64,000 nt of DNA, from contig CP051231.1 of assembly GCA_017792405.1 (NCBI GenBank), forward strand, positions 2,225,246 through 2,289,245, read 5' to 3'. The position numbers were made by a program, and so were the translations under genes. The notes under the pieces were generated by a model, which saw nothing but the letters and a program-made list of their open reading frames with translations, was not told where the DNA came from and searched no databases. The stretch comes from Oceanicola sp. GTDB lineage: Bacteria > Pseudomonadota > Alphaproteobacteria > Rhodobacterales > Rhodobacteraceae. This document shows, in pieces, positions 26,813 through 35,131 of the stretch (positions within the stretch are counted from its first letter, which is position 1; the number at the start of each line of letters is the position of its first letter).

Positions 26813-27199
26813 ATGTTCGCCGTCACATCCATCTACGCCGGGCTGCTCGCCCTGTTCTTTGTTGGCCTGAGCTATGCCGTCACCGTGCGCCGCCGCAGCA
26901 AGGGCATCTCGCTCGGCGATGGCGACGATAAACGGATGCGTGCTTTGACCCGCGCTCAGGGCAACTGCGCCGAATATGCGCCAATGGGCATCCTGCTGCT
27001 CGCGCTCTCGGAGGGGCAAGGCGCGCCGGCTTTTGCCCTGCATCTCCTTGGCATCGCCCTCGTGGCAGGCCGGCTCCTTCATGCCCGCGCCCTCCTCGGC
27101 CCGCGGATGAGCGTGCCCCTGCGCGTGTCCGGCATGGTGCTGACCTTCTCGGCCCTTCTGCTGATGGGCCTCGGCCTTCTGTTTCACGCGCTTTTCTGA
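26813..27199 (+). CDS. MAPEG-family membrane protein
   Basis: Integral membrane protein of the MAPEG (eicosanoid/glutathione metabolism) superfamily, 128 aa with four hydrophobic segments. The ALTRAQGNCAEYAPMGILLL motif around residues 45-65 matches the family RxxxNxxEYxP signature. The start at 26813 follows GGAGGGGCC; an upstream ATG adds 11 non-hydrophobic residues. Bacterial members are uncharacterised or glutathione-transferase-like, so activity is not predicted. It is the last gene before the tRNA-Gly integration site. Confidence 0.82.
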   Translation: MFAVTSIYAGLLALFFVGLSYAVTVRRRSKGISLGDGDDKRMRALTRAQGNCAEYAPMGILLLALSEGQGAPAFALHLLGIALVAGRLLHARALLGPRMSVPLRVSGMVLTFSALLLMGLGLLFHALF

Positions 27200-27282
27200 G
27201 CCCGGAAAAATTTTGTCGAAGGGGCGAATTTTTCCCTTGAACCCGCTTGGCCCCGCCGTTATTTCACCGCTACTCAACGGAC

Positions 27283-27357
27283 GCGGGCGTAGCTCAGGGG
27301 TAGAGCATAACCTTGCCAAGGTTAGGGTCGTGAGTTCGAATCTCATCGCCCGCTCCA
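27283..27357 (+). tRNA. tRNA-Gly (GCC)
   Basis: Intact cloverleaf of 75 nt including the encoded CCA: acceptor GCGGGCG with CGCCCGC, D arm GCTCAGGGGTAGAGC, anticodon stem TAACC/GGTTA with loop TTGCCAA (anticodon GCC at 27315-27317), and T arm with GTTCGAATC. It reads glycine GGC codons, and GGT by wobble. Its 3' part is duplicated at 42743-42788, marking it as the island attachment site. Confidence 0.98.
27312..27357 (+). repeat. Left attachment repeat (attL, 46 bp)
   Basis: Bases 27312-27357, from the anticodon loop to the CCA end of tRNA-Gly, are repeated identically at 42743-42788 in the same orientation. Identity stops abruptly on both sides. This is the core left by site-specific integration into a tRNA gene; the integrase gene begins 126 bp inside. 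Confidence 0.95.
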
Positions 27358-27440
27358 ATGAGGAAAACCGAAACGCAAGAAATATCAGAGACTTAGCGGC
27401 GAATATCATTCGCAGGCTTTGCCTGTATTTCAACCCGGAA

Positions 27441-27459
27441 CCGTGCAACTTGCACGGTC
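27441..27459. promoter_or_regulatory. Palindrome near attL, possible integrase arm site
   Basis: The 19-bp palindrome ACCGTGCAACTTGCACGGT lies 84 bp inside attL and 24 bp before the integrase start. Seventeen of its bases recur at 42634-42650 near attR. It may be an arm-type recombination site or an integrase operator. Confidence 0.6.
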
Positions 27460-27482
27460 GCCAAACGTTTCGGAGGTCTGCA

Positions 27483-28678
27483 ATGCAGAATCCCACCATC
27501 AAGAACCTACGCCTTCGGAGGCGGAAGGACGGCATGTATGAGGTCGTCTGGACCGAAGACGGCACGCAGAAACGCCGCTCCACCGGTCACAAGCGGCAAG
27601 CAGACGCGAACGCCGAAATGACTCGGATCGAAGCCGACGTTCGCGCCCCGCGCGTCCCGGACGCGCCCACGGTCGGCTGGATCATCGACATGTTTCTGGA
27701 AACTAAGCAAAGGTCGATGAAGCTGCACAATCACAAGACCCTCAGCGTGAGCCTGAATGCCGTTAAGACGCGCTTAGGCAACCTTCGCTGGGATCAACTC
27801 GCACAGCGCCATGTTGACGATTACGCGCATGCTCGGATGCAAGACATCGCGTGGGGTGATGATCCAGCGAAGAACATGGCCCGGACCATTTCCCCCTCCA
27901 CGGTGAACCGGGAATTGCGAATGCTGAGCACCGCTATCAAGGCCGCTCACGCGGCTCGCTACATCCCTACGCCGGTGGCCTTCCGCATCAATGCACTCCC
28001 GCCGCCCCGAAGGAGGTCTGGCTGACTCGAGATGAGGTTAGGCAGCTCCTCGCCGCCTGTGAGCCTCAGCAGGAGCGCGACGCGGAGGGGAAAGTCATCT
28101 ACCGCAAACGCAACCGGCAACACCTCTATCTGTTCATCCTTCTCTCTATCGCCAGCGCCGCGCGAAAGGAGGCGATATTGACGCTGACATGGGATCAGAT
28201 TCACTTTGCCGAGGGTGCGGAGCTGAATGGCCAGAAGCTAGTGGACATCAAGACACAGAAGGTCGCTGGAAACAGCTACATCGACTTTGGAGAAGGAACC
28301 GGCAACAAACGCCGCCCCAAAATGCCCATCGGTGACAACTTCCAACTCCTCTGGGCACTCTACATGGCCCGACCGGCTGACTTCGGGAACGCGGACGATG
28401 AGCGCGACACATCGCAAAACCGGGTGATTACGTTTAGGGGCAAGCCCGTTGCGGACATCAAGACCGGGCTACGGAACTTGCTGCGGGAGTGTGGGATCAA
28501 TAAGCCGGTCACACCCCACACCTTCAAGCACTCCTCGATCACATGGATGGTTCAGGCCGGTATCCCTCTGTCCACGATCTCGGACCTCACCAAGACCTCT
28601 GAGAAAATTCTGCGAAGGGTCTACTCGCACCACCGACCTGACTATCAAGCGGAGCTTGGTGCCGCACTGGCCATATGA
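27483..28678 (+). pseudogene. Tyrosine-type integrase, frameshifted
   Basis: Phage-type integrase of about 398 codons split between two frames. The first part starts MQNPTIKNLRLRRRKDG (ATG after GGAGG) and has the N-terminal arm and core-binding SAM-like domain, then runs into a TGA at 28023-28025. The sequence continues one frame over from about 28000 (KEVWLTRDEVRQLLAACEPQ). The catalytic domain there keeps Arg in SAARKEAILTL, HTFKHSSITWM and the Tyr in VYSHHRPDY. A single-base loss around 27990-28005 explains it. It is either an inactivated gene, a sequencing error in the C/G run, or programmed -1 frameshifting. Confidence 0.75.
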
Positions 28679-28686
28679 TTAAGTGA

Positions 28687-28712
28687 AGGCTACCTGCGTC
28701 TGCGGGTAGCCT
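28687..28712 (+). terminator. Stem-loop after the integrase
   Basis: AGGCTACC (28687-28694) pairs with GGTAGCCT (28705-28712) across a 10-nt loop just downstream of the integrase stop. There is no T run after it, so it is a weak terminator or an RNA-stabilising hairpin. Confidence 0.4.
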
Positions 28713-28865
28713 GACAGCCAACTACCTATCGGTTAGTGAGTAGCCACTCTGACCAACCGCTCCGACGCCCCTGCCCTCCGCACCCGGCCCATTCGGAGTA
28801 TTTGTGGGCATCGGCGTTAGTCGTCCGAGACCCCTAGCGTCTCCGCCGATTGACCCTCGTCCGAC

Positions 28866-28894
28866 TTGACTCTTTCAATGTGTTATGTTATAAC
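28866..28894 (+). promoter_or_regulatory. Sigma-70-type promoter
   Basis: TTGACT (28866-28871) and TATAAC (28889-28894) are separated by exactly 17 bp in an A+T-rich stretch. The promoter points at the small gene starting at 29017, whose GTG is preceded by AAAGGAGGT. The remaining 28713-29016 sequence shows no gene. Confidence 0.75.
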
Positions 28895-29016
28895 GCTTTT
28901 AATCTCGACGGGATAATCTTTCCGCATCAAAAAGATGCCAGAGGCACCCTCAGATTCCGGCTTCCGCGAAAACCGCTCCGGCCCTGCTTCATCACAAAAT
29001 CAAAGGAGGTTGCTTC

Positions 29017-29220
29017 GTGAGCAGCTCTGAGTTCGACACTGACCCCAATGCGCCATCTACCTTTCACCTCGCGGTCTCCGAAAACGCTGCCCTACAAGCC
29101 CGGTGGGATGCGGTTGCGGCAAGCGTGATCGCCCATGCAGCAAGTATCGGCGTGACCCTGAGCAAGACTGACGTAGAGCGCGAAACTGGCCGTACTGACC
29201 GCCCTGCCCCTCGAAGGTGA
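29017..29220 (+). CDS. Small island protein of unknown function
   Basis: 67 aa, starting at a GTG with an excellent AAAGGAGG ribosome site and a sigma-70-like promoter upstream. The protein is acidic at its N-terminus (SSSEFDTDPNAP) then helical (ALQARWDAVAASVIAHAAS). No family recognised. It ends one base before the next ATG. A frame slip near 29180 would fuse it to the next gene, because the alternative frame reads AKLAVLTALPLEGEM directly into it. Confidence 0.6.
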   Translation: MSSSEFDTDPNAPSTFHLAVSENAALQARWDAVAASVIAHAASIGVTLSKTDVERETGRTDRPAPRR

Positions 29221-29221
29221 G

Positions 29222-29503
29222 ATGTATGCAGCCGAGCTGCGCCAGCTCCCGGCATATGCAAAGGCAATGGATGACAAAGCACAAGCTGACCCCATCAAGC
29301 GCGGGGAGAGTAAGGCTCTCAGCCACCTTGAGCGCCTCAGCCCTGCGGAACGCATCACCTTCGCTCGGCAACACGGCCTCGACCGTCCCGAGGACGCCAC
29401 CGAGCCCTGTGAGCAGGATAGGGCCGCTAAGGTCCGGATGGTGGACGGGATCACAAACCCGGCAGCCATGATCGCAATGGCTCGCCGCCTTGGACTCTCT
29501 TAA
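29222..29503 (+). CDS. Small helical island protein of unknown function
   Basis: 93 aa, largely helical and charged (MYAAELRQLPAYAKAMDD, later SHLERLSPAERITFARQHGL). Start ATG follows GAAGGTGAG and comes directly after the previous stop, so the two genes are probably coupled or are halves of one broken gene. No recognised domain. It converges on the SIR2 gene. Confidence 0.6.
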   Translation: MYAAELRQLPAYAKAMDDKAQADPIKRGESKALSHLERLSPAERITFARQHGLDRPEDATEPCEQDRAAKVRMVDGITNPAAMIAMARRLGLS

Positions 29504-29594
29504 GCGAGGAAAGCGGGAGTAGGATACGGTTGCGAAGCCAATGGATTTACTTGCCTCCAGCAAACTTTTCTCTGAGGAGCGATACATTATAGAA

Positions 29595-30494
29595 TTAACT
29601 ATAGCGACTCCGCAAATCTCGTGCCTTTTGGCAAATCTTGAAAAGAAAGTCGGGCAAATCATCGTAATCGGCTAGCAATTGTGTGAAAAGGCGCCAACCC
29701 TGTGTTTCGACATCAATATCATCACCAACCGTACCGGTCGTAAAGCGGACCCCATGGTAAAAAGCACCGCGTCCGTCCTGTATGGCATGATGAGCGTGCA
29801 GGTCGGTCCAGAGGCTTTGAAGGTGCATATCGTCACCAGAAAGACCAAGATACAGGAAAGTGTGTTGGCGCAACGAAGTTTCAATAATTGGACGCCATTC
29901 AGGAGATTTCATGATTCTATGAAACTCCGTTGTGCCCAATACTATGCTTTCGCTCATATCGTCGTGTCCAAGCGGTAGAAAGCCGTGCGGATGATACACA
30001 ACAACATCTTCATTTCGCGCCCAATGTCGGCCACTGTGGACTACTGCCGTCGTGAAGCCATGAAACTCCAGATATAACTCAAGTAGGTCGTCGAAATTTA
30101 GGGTGAAGACCTTCGCGGCTGCACCTCTTTGGGAGGACATGACTAGCGACCCAATCGCTGAAAGCAGTCTGTTCTGGCTGATCTTAGCGAAATCCAAAAC
30201 CATATCCTGATAGAGCGCGCCTTTAACTGCATTCCCGAACGTGGCATCGTCACCGCAGTATTTCGCCTTTAGCGCTCCAGCCTTTTGAATTGGGTTAAAT
30301 TCGCCTGTCGGCTCGGGTTCACCTAACGACACAGCAAGCCTTTTGACTAGCGTTTTCCAGTCAGGCAGTTCAAAAGCACTAGATACACCTGCGCCAAGGA
30401 AAAGCCCAAGCCGACCCAACACCAATTGCTCGGCAAGATGCTCAATCACATTGGCCTGCACAAGCCAACGATCTGGCATACTCATGTCAATCAT
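29595..30494 (-). CDS. SIR2-like domain protein, probable defence NADase
   Basis: 299 aa with the SIR2 Rossmann NAD-binding features: LFLGAGVSSAFELPDW (residues 31-46), the TLNFDDLLE motif carrying the conserved Asn at about 133, HPHGF with the likely catalytic His at about 170, and YLGLSGDDMHLQSLW near 220. SIR2 proteins of this stand-alone type (SIR2_2-like) act in antiphage systems as NAD-depleting effectors. The start overlaps the upstream gene as ATGA, making it the last gene of a four-gene minus-strand operon inside a mobile island. Effector role is inferred from family and context. Confidence 0.82.
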   Translation of the reverse strand: MIDMSMPDRWLVQANVIEHLAEQLVLGRLGLFLGAGVSSAFELPDWKTLVKRLAVSLGEPEPTGEFNPIQKAGALKAKYCGDDATFGNAVKGALYQDMVLDFAKISQNRLLSAIGSLVMSSQRGAAAKVFTLNFDDLLELYLEFHGFTTAVVHSGRHWARNEDVVVYHPHGFLPLGHDDMSESIVLGTTEFHRIMKSPEWRPIIETSLRQHTFLYLGLSGDDMHLQSLWTDLHAHHAIQDGRGAFYHGVRFTTGTVGDDIDVETQGWRLFTQLLADYDDLPDFLFKICQKARDLRSRYS

Positions 30495-31216
30495 TGAATT
30501 TCGCCTCGCCCTTCTGGAACCCAGTCTTCAACCCACCGGCGCACCATAATATAGTCAATAACAGATTGAATTTCCGCCGCTTGCGATCGTGAGGTAAGTT
30601 TCAAACTCACAAAACCATCGCTCGCAGCCCTTAGAATTTCCCCATCCTCGCCTGGTGTCGTCTTTGGCAAACCATCGTAAAGCCGCCGACCCAAGCCGCA
30701 AGTATGAAAGTTAAACAATTCATGATGCTCAGAAAAAACCAACGACTTTGAAACGTCATCGCCATAAAGCGAGATGTTTCTGAGATGGGTGTCCGGTCCG
30801 GAGTACTTTCCGTGCAGAGAAGTGATCAAGAACTCAGCCGTGGGAAGCGAGCAATGCTCAATCATGGGGTCAATCAACAACGGAACTTTTCGAATATTTG
30901 GATAGACCCTGTTGTTAAAAATCTGAGCAATCGCGTGGTCAACGATACGCCGACGATGCGCAAGAACGAGCAACTTTGAGTAGCCCCGGACGATAAACAC
31001 GGGATAATTGAATGGGCCACGTTCATCGCCTCCGTCTGAGAGGGGTACGCTTGATGTCAACTCAAACTCATCCCACCTGGGCATACCAAAAGAGCGCGAC
31101 TGCGATAGAACCAGTGAAGACCCCTGAGGAAATTCGGGTTTCTCCATTTCAAAGTCACGCTGAGAGAAATCTCGCGGCGTTGGACTGGCCATAATGAAGC
31201 CACTGAAGCTGGTCAC
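30491..31216 (-). CDS. Unknown protein of the SIR2 operon
   Basis: 241 aa, cytosolic looking with no membrane segment. Distinct stretches include RGPFNYPVFIVRGYSKLLVL, RRRIVDHAIAQIFNNRVYP and SRSQAAEIQSVIDYIMVRRW. I do not recognise a family. It overlaps the zincin-like gene and the SIR2 gene by 4 bp each (ATGA), so the three are made together and in fixed order. It could be the sensor or adaptor of the putative defence system, but nothing in the sequence shows this. Confidence 0.7.
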   Translation of the reverse strand: MTSFSGFIMASPTPRDFSQRDFEMEKPEFPQGSSLVLSQSRSFGMPRWDEFELTSSVPLSDGGDERGPFNYPVFIVRGYSKLLVLAHRRRIVDHAIAQIFNNRVYPNIRKVPLLIDPMIEHCSLPTAEFLITSLHGKYSGPDTHLRNISLYGDDVSKSLVFSEHHELFNFHTCGLGRRLYDGLPKTTPGEDGEILRAASDGFVSLKLTSRSQAAEIQSVIDYIMVRRWVEDWVPEGRGEIQ

Positions 31217-33177
31217 GTTAATCCCTCTTCCGGCTGATACAAGTCAAAGGCCAAACAATGGAGGACCCAAAGTGACTCCGCCTCCGATGGCCGATGCTTC
31301 AGTTGCTTGCGAAGAAAGTTCAACGCATTACCGATGTGATTTGTATCATATCTAAGCTTCTTCTTATTGCTAATTGCCGCTCCTGACCGAACTGAATGAT
31401 CATCAAACAACATACCGGCAACTCGAGGTGAGAACAGGTAAATTCTGGCAAGACGCACGAGATACATGCGAGCTGAGAACTCTTTTCGGGTCTTCTCTTT
31501 CAGGTCCGCATCACCCTTGATGTTCTCTATTCTCTGAAGTGCTGTTTTTACATAGTCGTTCTGAGGATCAATCTTGGCATCAACCTTTACCAAGAGATCC
31601 TCCGCACTCCGCAAGGCTGCGTCGAATATTTTACTCGGCTCGGAATCAAGAATGTCCGCCGAAATCGCGCACAGGGTCCGCAAGAGATACTCTGGAACAC
31701 GATCAGAAATGCCAGGTATTGAACACCAACTGTGCCAAATGCTTGTTACATAAAACTCGGGCTGAGATTGATGAAAGTACATAAAATCGAAGGCATGAAC
31801 TAAGATCTCCTGCATCTCTTTGCGCCATTTATCGAAAGCTTTCGACAGAAAATTCTGTAGCTCTGTTTGCGCTGGACTTCGTCCGCTGTCTGCGTTCTCC
31901 ATATTGAGGACCGCTTCAACAACCAGTTTTCGAGCCGCTTCCAAATGGTTCGTTGCAAGAAACTTGGGCCCTGCTATTCGAGACGCCTCATTCAACTCCG
32001 CGGGCTTGTCGAGACTGGGTGCGATTACTGACAGCGCTGCTTGGATGAAGATGTGACTAATCTCGTGGGTCGCCGTCAGGATGTTCGATCTGAAGCTATT
32101 ACACTCGGCAAGAGTGGACAGCGGGGCGCTCAGAGTTTGGAGTTGACTGCTGAATCCATCGCGCCCGCTAAAATATGTTACTAGTGGTACAATCGGAGAG
32201 GCTCCTAAATCCTCTCTCTCAGTCTCCGTCAGGACATCAAACTTCAGGATATCCGAGTCCAGCACGAGTGCAGTGTTGTCGGGAACATCGTTCTCCAAAT
32301 TGCTCAAGGCTTGGAGCCGTTCTGCAAGACGGCTTTCACCTAAAACGTTCTGCACTGAGCGCACTAGATTTGAAAGCGCGAGGTTCGCACTGCCTGTGCC
32401 GAGCAATGAATGCACCCAAAAATGACACTCGGTCGCTAGTATCGGGGGAACCCCTGAGAAGGCTTGCGATGAAAACCGCGACATTGCCGCATTCATGCTC
32501 AACATCCGAGATTGGAGGTCAAGCGTACTGATTTGTTCCTGAGAGTGCGCTTCGAGCGTACTATTCATTGCTTCGGCCACGATACGAAGATCTTGGTGTG
32601 TGGCCGTGTGGACGCTGGCTGCCCGCTTCAGAGCCGTTGAAATAGCGATTACGTTTTCTTGTAGCGCAGGTTGTAGAAAGTCATTTCCATTTTTTGCGAT
32701 GCGTTTTGCCAAATCATTGATTGCCGGGTCCCCTTGCGATTGATGTATTCCGCTATATGAGGTTTTCTCAATCACACCATCGCTCAGCTTCCAACGTTCA
32801 AACGCGCAATGGTTCCGTTTCAGCCAATTCTCGGTTGAGCGCACCAAACTAGCATCTTGCTCGGAACACCGCAGGACTACATTAAAGCATCCCGCTGTGA
32901 ACCATACTCCGACAGTGGTTGACTTTCCCAGACCTTCGATGCTGGTAAACAATTCTGCAGGTTGGATCGGGCCTAGAAACAATAGAGTTTGCTTGCCAAG
33001 AAATGGCGTCCGAGACGCTTCGCTACCTTTAAGCGGCCAGCAAGGTGACACGCGCGATCCGGCAGTCCAGCCGTCGACGGATTGCTCAAGACTTTGCTTG
33101 AGGCTTATGCGACGTTTTTGCGAGCCAGGAACGTCGTGAAGCACGAGGTAGTGCGTTCGTGCATCAATTTGCAGCAT
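31213..33177 (-). CDS. HExxH zincin-like protein of the SIR2 operon
   Basis: 654 aa with no signal peptide or clear transmembrane helix. Residues 371-375 are HEISH within ILTATHEISHIFIQAAL, the zinc-binding motif of metallopeptidases. A possible third ligand is Glu457 in EILVHAFDFMYF, about 80 residues later. The N-terminal 250 residues look like a separate domain, and the region after 550 is basic and helical (KEKTRKEFSARMYLVRLARI). No known peptidase family is recognised. No ribosome site precedes the ATG, which lies 7 bp after the preceding small gene, suggesting coupling. A protease acting as trigger for the SIR2 protein is a hypothesis. Confidence 0.75.
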   Translation of the reverse strand: MLQIDARTHYLVLHDVPGSQKRRISLKQSLEQSVDGWTAGSRVSPCWPLKGSEASRTPFLGKQTLLFLGPIQPAELFTSIEGLGKSTTVGVWFTAGCFNVVLRCSEQDASLVRSTENWLKRNHCAFERWKLSDGVIEKTSYSGIHQSQGDPAINDLAKRIAKNGNDFLQPALQENVIAISTALKRAASVHTATHQDLRIVAEAMNSTLEAHSQEQISTLDLQSRMLSMNAAMSRFSSQAFSGVPPILATECHFWVHSLLGTGSANLALSNLVRSVQNVLGESRLAERLQALSNLENDVPDNTALVLDSDILKFDVLTETEREDLGASPIVPLVTYFSGRDGFSSQLQTLSAPLSTLAECNSFRSNILTATHEISHIFIQAALSVIAPSLDKPAELNEASRIAGPKFLATNHLEAARKLVVEAVLNMENADSGRSPAQTELQNFLSKAFDKWRKEMQEILVHAFDFMYFHQSQPEFYVTSIWHSWCSIPGISDRVPEYLLRTLCAISADILDSEPSKIFDAALRSAEDLLVKVDAKIDPQNDYVKTALQRIENIKGDADLKEKTRKEFSARMYLVRLARIYLFSPRVAGMLFDDHSVRSGAAISNKKKLRYDTNHIGNALNFLRKQLKHRPSEAESLWVLHCLAFDLYQPEEGLT

Positions 33178-33184
33178 TCAAAAA

Positions 33185-33394
33185 TCAATCGAAACGATAG
33201 ACCTTCAGTTTATCATCCCAACGACGCTTTGAAGCTCCCTCATCGGTCCCACCGCTCGGGCGAGCATCTACTTCTCTAGTCTTTGGTTGACCCTGAACAC
33301 GGTCTGGCAAGTGGTCCATAGCACCCCGAGTACCACTCTCGCCATAAGACGTCATCTGTCTCGTAGCTTTCAAGATCGCGTCAAGCGTCAGCAT
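33185..33394 (-). CDS. Small first protein of the SIR2 operon
   Basis: 69 aa, hydrophilic and probably disordered (DHLPDRVQGQPKTREVD, ending KRRWDDKLKVYRFD). No family recognised. Its stop lies 7 bp before the zincin-like gene, so it may be the leading cistron. Ribosome site is weak (AAAG), so it could instead be leader sequence. Confidence 0.45.
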   Translation of the reverse strand: MLTLDAILKATRQMTSYGESGTRGAMDHLPDRVQGQPKTREVDARPSGGTDEGASKRRWDDKLKVYRFD

Positions 33395-33471
33395 CTTTGT
33401 GGTTTGCCCGGTACAAAAACAAATTATGCGGCCTCATGACGGGCCGCTCGCCTCGGTCTCTTAGAACATCG

Positions 33472-33496
33472 TCAGGAGCGAGGTCAACGCTCCTGA
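33472..33496 (-). promoter_or_regulatory. Inverted repeat upstream of the SIR2 operon
   Basis: TCAGGAGCG (33472-33480) and CGCTCCTGA (33488-33496) form a perfect 9-bp inverted repeat around a 7-nt centre. On the minus strand the centre supplies TTGACC, a -35-like hexamer; the hexamer 17 bp downstream (CTAAGA) is a poor -10. It sits about 80-100 bp before the operon and may be an operator over its promoter. Confidence 0.45.
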
Positions 33497-34197
33497 TTGC
33501 CTCACAGAGCTTGCGAAGCGGAAGAATCAATAGAATTTATACATAAACAAACACTTAAAGGTAAGCCCGGATCTCCGGGACGCCAGCGTCCGTTGCGTGC
33601 AAAGTGGATGTGCTTCGATAAGTTTCGAATCACAACCCGCTCTGGCTTGCGCTGGCGTTACGCAATCTGACTACCCAAAACCCCCGGCCGGCAAAGCACT
33701 CAACCTAGCTCTTGCCGCCCGGAGCCTCAGTGTAGTTGTCGGTGGCAGGGTAGGATCAAGCGGTATCGCTGGGACTGCTTGACCAAATCGGTGTATGAGC
33801 CAGCATGGGTGTTGAAGTAGCACACGACAGAAGCACACTCATTCTGGGGAGCCGCCGCGGATTACCGCAGTGTCTGAGGTTACCTGGCCATCATGAACGC
33901 CCCGACGGTGCAGGCCAGCGAATAGTTCCTTCGACGGGCCGCACTTGCACAATCCGTGTGGTCTTTGGACGGCGGTTTTGGGCCAATCCAAACCAATCGG
34001 CAAACTGCGACGAGCGCACTTAGAACGTCCACTGCTCGCGAGCGAACGAGGTTAGGTGCGGCCCTATCCGGAATGACCCGTTTTGTCTCGAAGAATGGAC
34101 ATTTCCGACTTTTTGTGATAGGTATGAAGGATAGGCAAGACACGCGCCGGGGGCGCATCTCGCCGACTTCCCAATCCAGAAAAAAGCGAGGTGCTCC
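33497..34197. other. Gene-poor stretch upstream of the SIR2 operon
   Basis: About 700 bp without a gene I can support. Short open frames exist on both strands but lack ribosome sites and motifs. The minus-strand frame at 33880-34203 looks like a degenerate coding remnant or a chance frame. Confidence 0.5.
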
Positions 34198-34434
34198 ATG
34201 CACATCTCTACCTATGACCTATGCGCCATCATCGGTATTCCAGCCTCAGACTTTGTCACTCTTCGTCGAGTTACGAAGCCCGATCTTCCTCGCACCAAGG
34301 CGGTCACACCGGGGCGTGGACGTGGTCCCGACTTGTGGGTCATCGGCCCGGTCATCGCGTGGCTTTCGTCCATGCTCCCCGGCGGTGTGACCGCCGCCCA
34401 GAAGCGAGCCATTGTCGAACGGAGCTTGGCGTGA
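34198..34434 (+). CDS. Putative AlpA/excisionase-like DNA-binding protein
   Basis: 78 aa. The pattern ISTYDLCAIIGIPASDFVTL, then LPRTKAVTPGRGRGPDLW and VIAWLSSML, resembles the short winged-helix of MerR/AlpA-type excisionases. In these a helix-turn-helix is followed by a P-rich turn and a W(x)nAWL end. Start ATG follows GAGGTGCTCC. It opens a chain of overlapping plus-strand genes (GTGA overlap with the next). Function in excision or regulation is a guess from fold pattern and location. Confidence 0.5.
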   Translation: MHISTYDLCAIIGIPASDFVTLRRVTKPDLPRTKAVTPGRGRGPDLWVIGPVIAWLSSMLPGGVTAAQKRAIVERSLA

Positions 34435-34634
34435 CCGATCCCGAGCGACAGCGCCGCGCGGAGGGCCGTGAGCGGCTGTGCGCCCACATGGCGAAGTTCC
34501 CGAAGCGCGGCTTACTGCGTGAGGCTGCGGTTGCGCAGGCCATGATGTCTGCCCTCTTCGTTGCATTCGTTCGCGGAGCTGACGTGGTGGTGGAGCGGGC
34601 GCTTCCCCTCAAATACTGGCGGACTCCAAAATGA
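34431..34634 (+). CDS. Small island protein of unknown function
   Basis: 67 aa starting at a GTG that overlaps the preceding stop as GTGA (VTDPERQRRAEGRERLCAHM). It is basic and helical with a hydrophobic centre (AQAMMSALFVAFVRGADVV). Its stop overlaps the next start as ATGA. The overlapping chain is the main support; no family recognised. Confidence 0.55.
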   Translation: MTDPERQRRAEGRERLCAHMAKFPKRGLLREAAVAQAMMSALFVAFVRGADVVVERALPLKYWRTPK

Positions 34635-35131
34635 AGAGCCAATGGGGCGCGGGAGTTCCCGACGATTGGAGTCCGGCGACGGTCATCCCCAAGCCGCACT
34701 ACGAATCTTACGCCCGCGCGAGAGTGGCTGGTGCAGGTCCGAGCGCGGCGTATAGGGCTCACGTCGCCCGGACGACTGATGTGAAATCCACCAGCGTCAA
34801 GTCTGCGGCGCATCATCTCGAAAGGCACCCCGCCATCTCCGCGAGGATCGAGTGGTTGCGACGGGCGAAGACAGAGGAGCTGGAAGCCGACTCCCGGCCC
34901 CTGACGGGGCCGGTCCTGCGCCAGTTGATGGAGGCTTGCACGACCGCCTTGATGGGCGCTCACGACGCGGCTGAGGCGAGTGCCGTGGCCGACATGTCCA
35001 CGCTCGCAAAGCTGAGGAAAGCCGCGACCACGCACCTCGGACGCCTCAGCCGCGCAACGGAGCCGGTGGCCGCTCCCGTAAACGCCGGGAAGTCTGCTTG
35101 CTTCGGGCACCTATTGTGGTGCCAATGTTGA
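34631..35131 (+). CDS. Terminase small-subunit-like protein
   Basis: 166 aa. Residues about 20-75 (YARARVAGAGPSAAYRAHVA, then SVKSAAHHLERHPAISARIE) follow the pattern of phage terminase small subunits. In these a helix-turn-helix recognises packaging sites and the AAxxLLxxPxIxxRI segment is typical. It overlaps genes on both sides by 4-7 bp. No large terminase follows. It may redirect helper-phage packaging, as in satellites, or be a relic. The similarity is by eye only. Confidence 0.5.
   Translation: MKSQWGAGVPDDWSPATVIPKPHYESYARARVAGAGPSAAYRAHVARTTDVKSTSVKSAAHHLERHPAISARIEWLRRAKTEELEADSRPLTGPVLRQLMEACTTALMGAHDAAEASAVADMSTLAKLRKAATTHLGRLSRATEPVAAPVNAGKSACFGHLLWCQC

Noticed and set aside
29057..29662. 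201-codon minus-strand frame overlapping the SIR2 3' end
   Set aside because: It is antisense to two small genes with a strong promoter and ribosome sites, and shows no motif.
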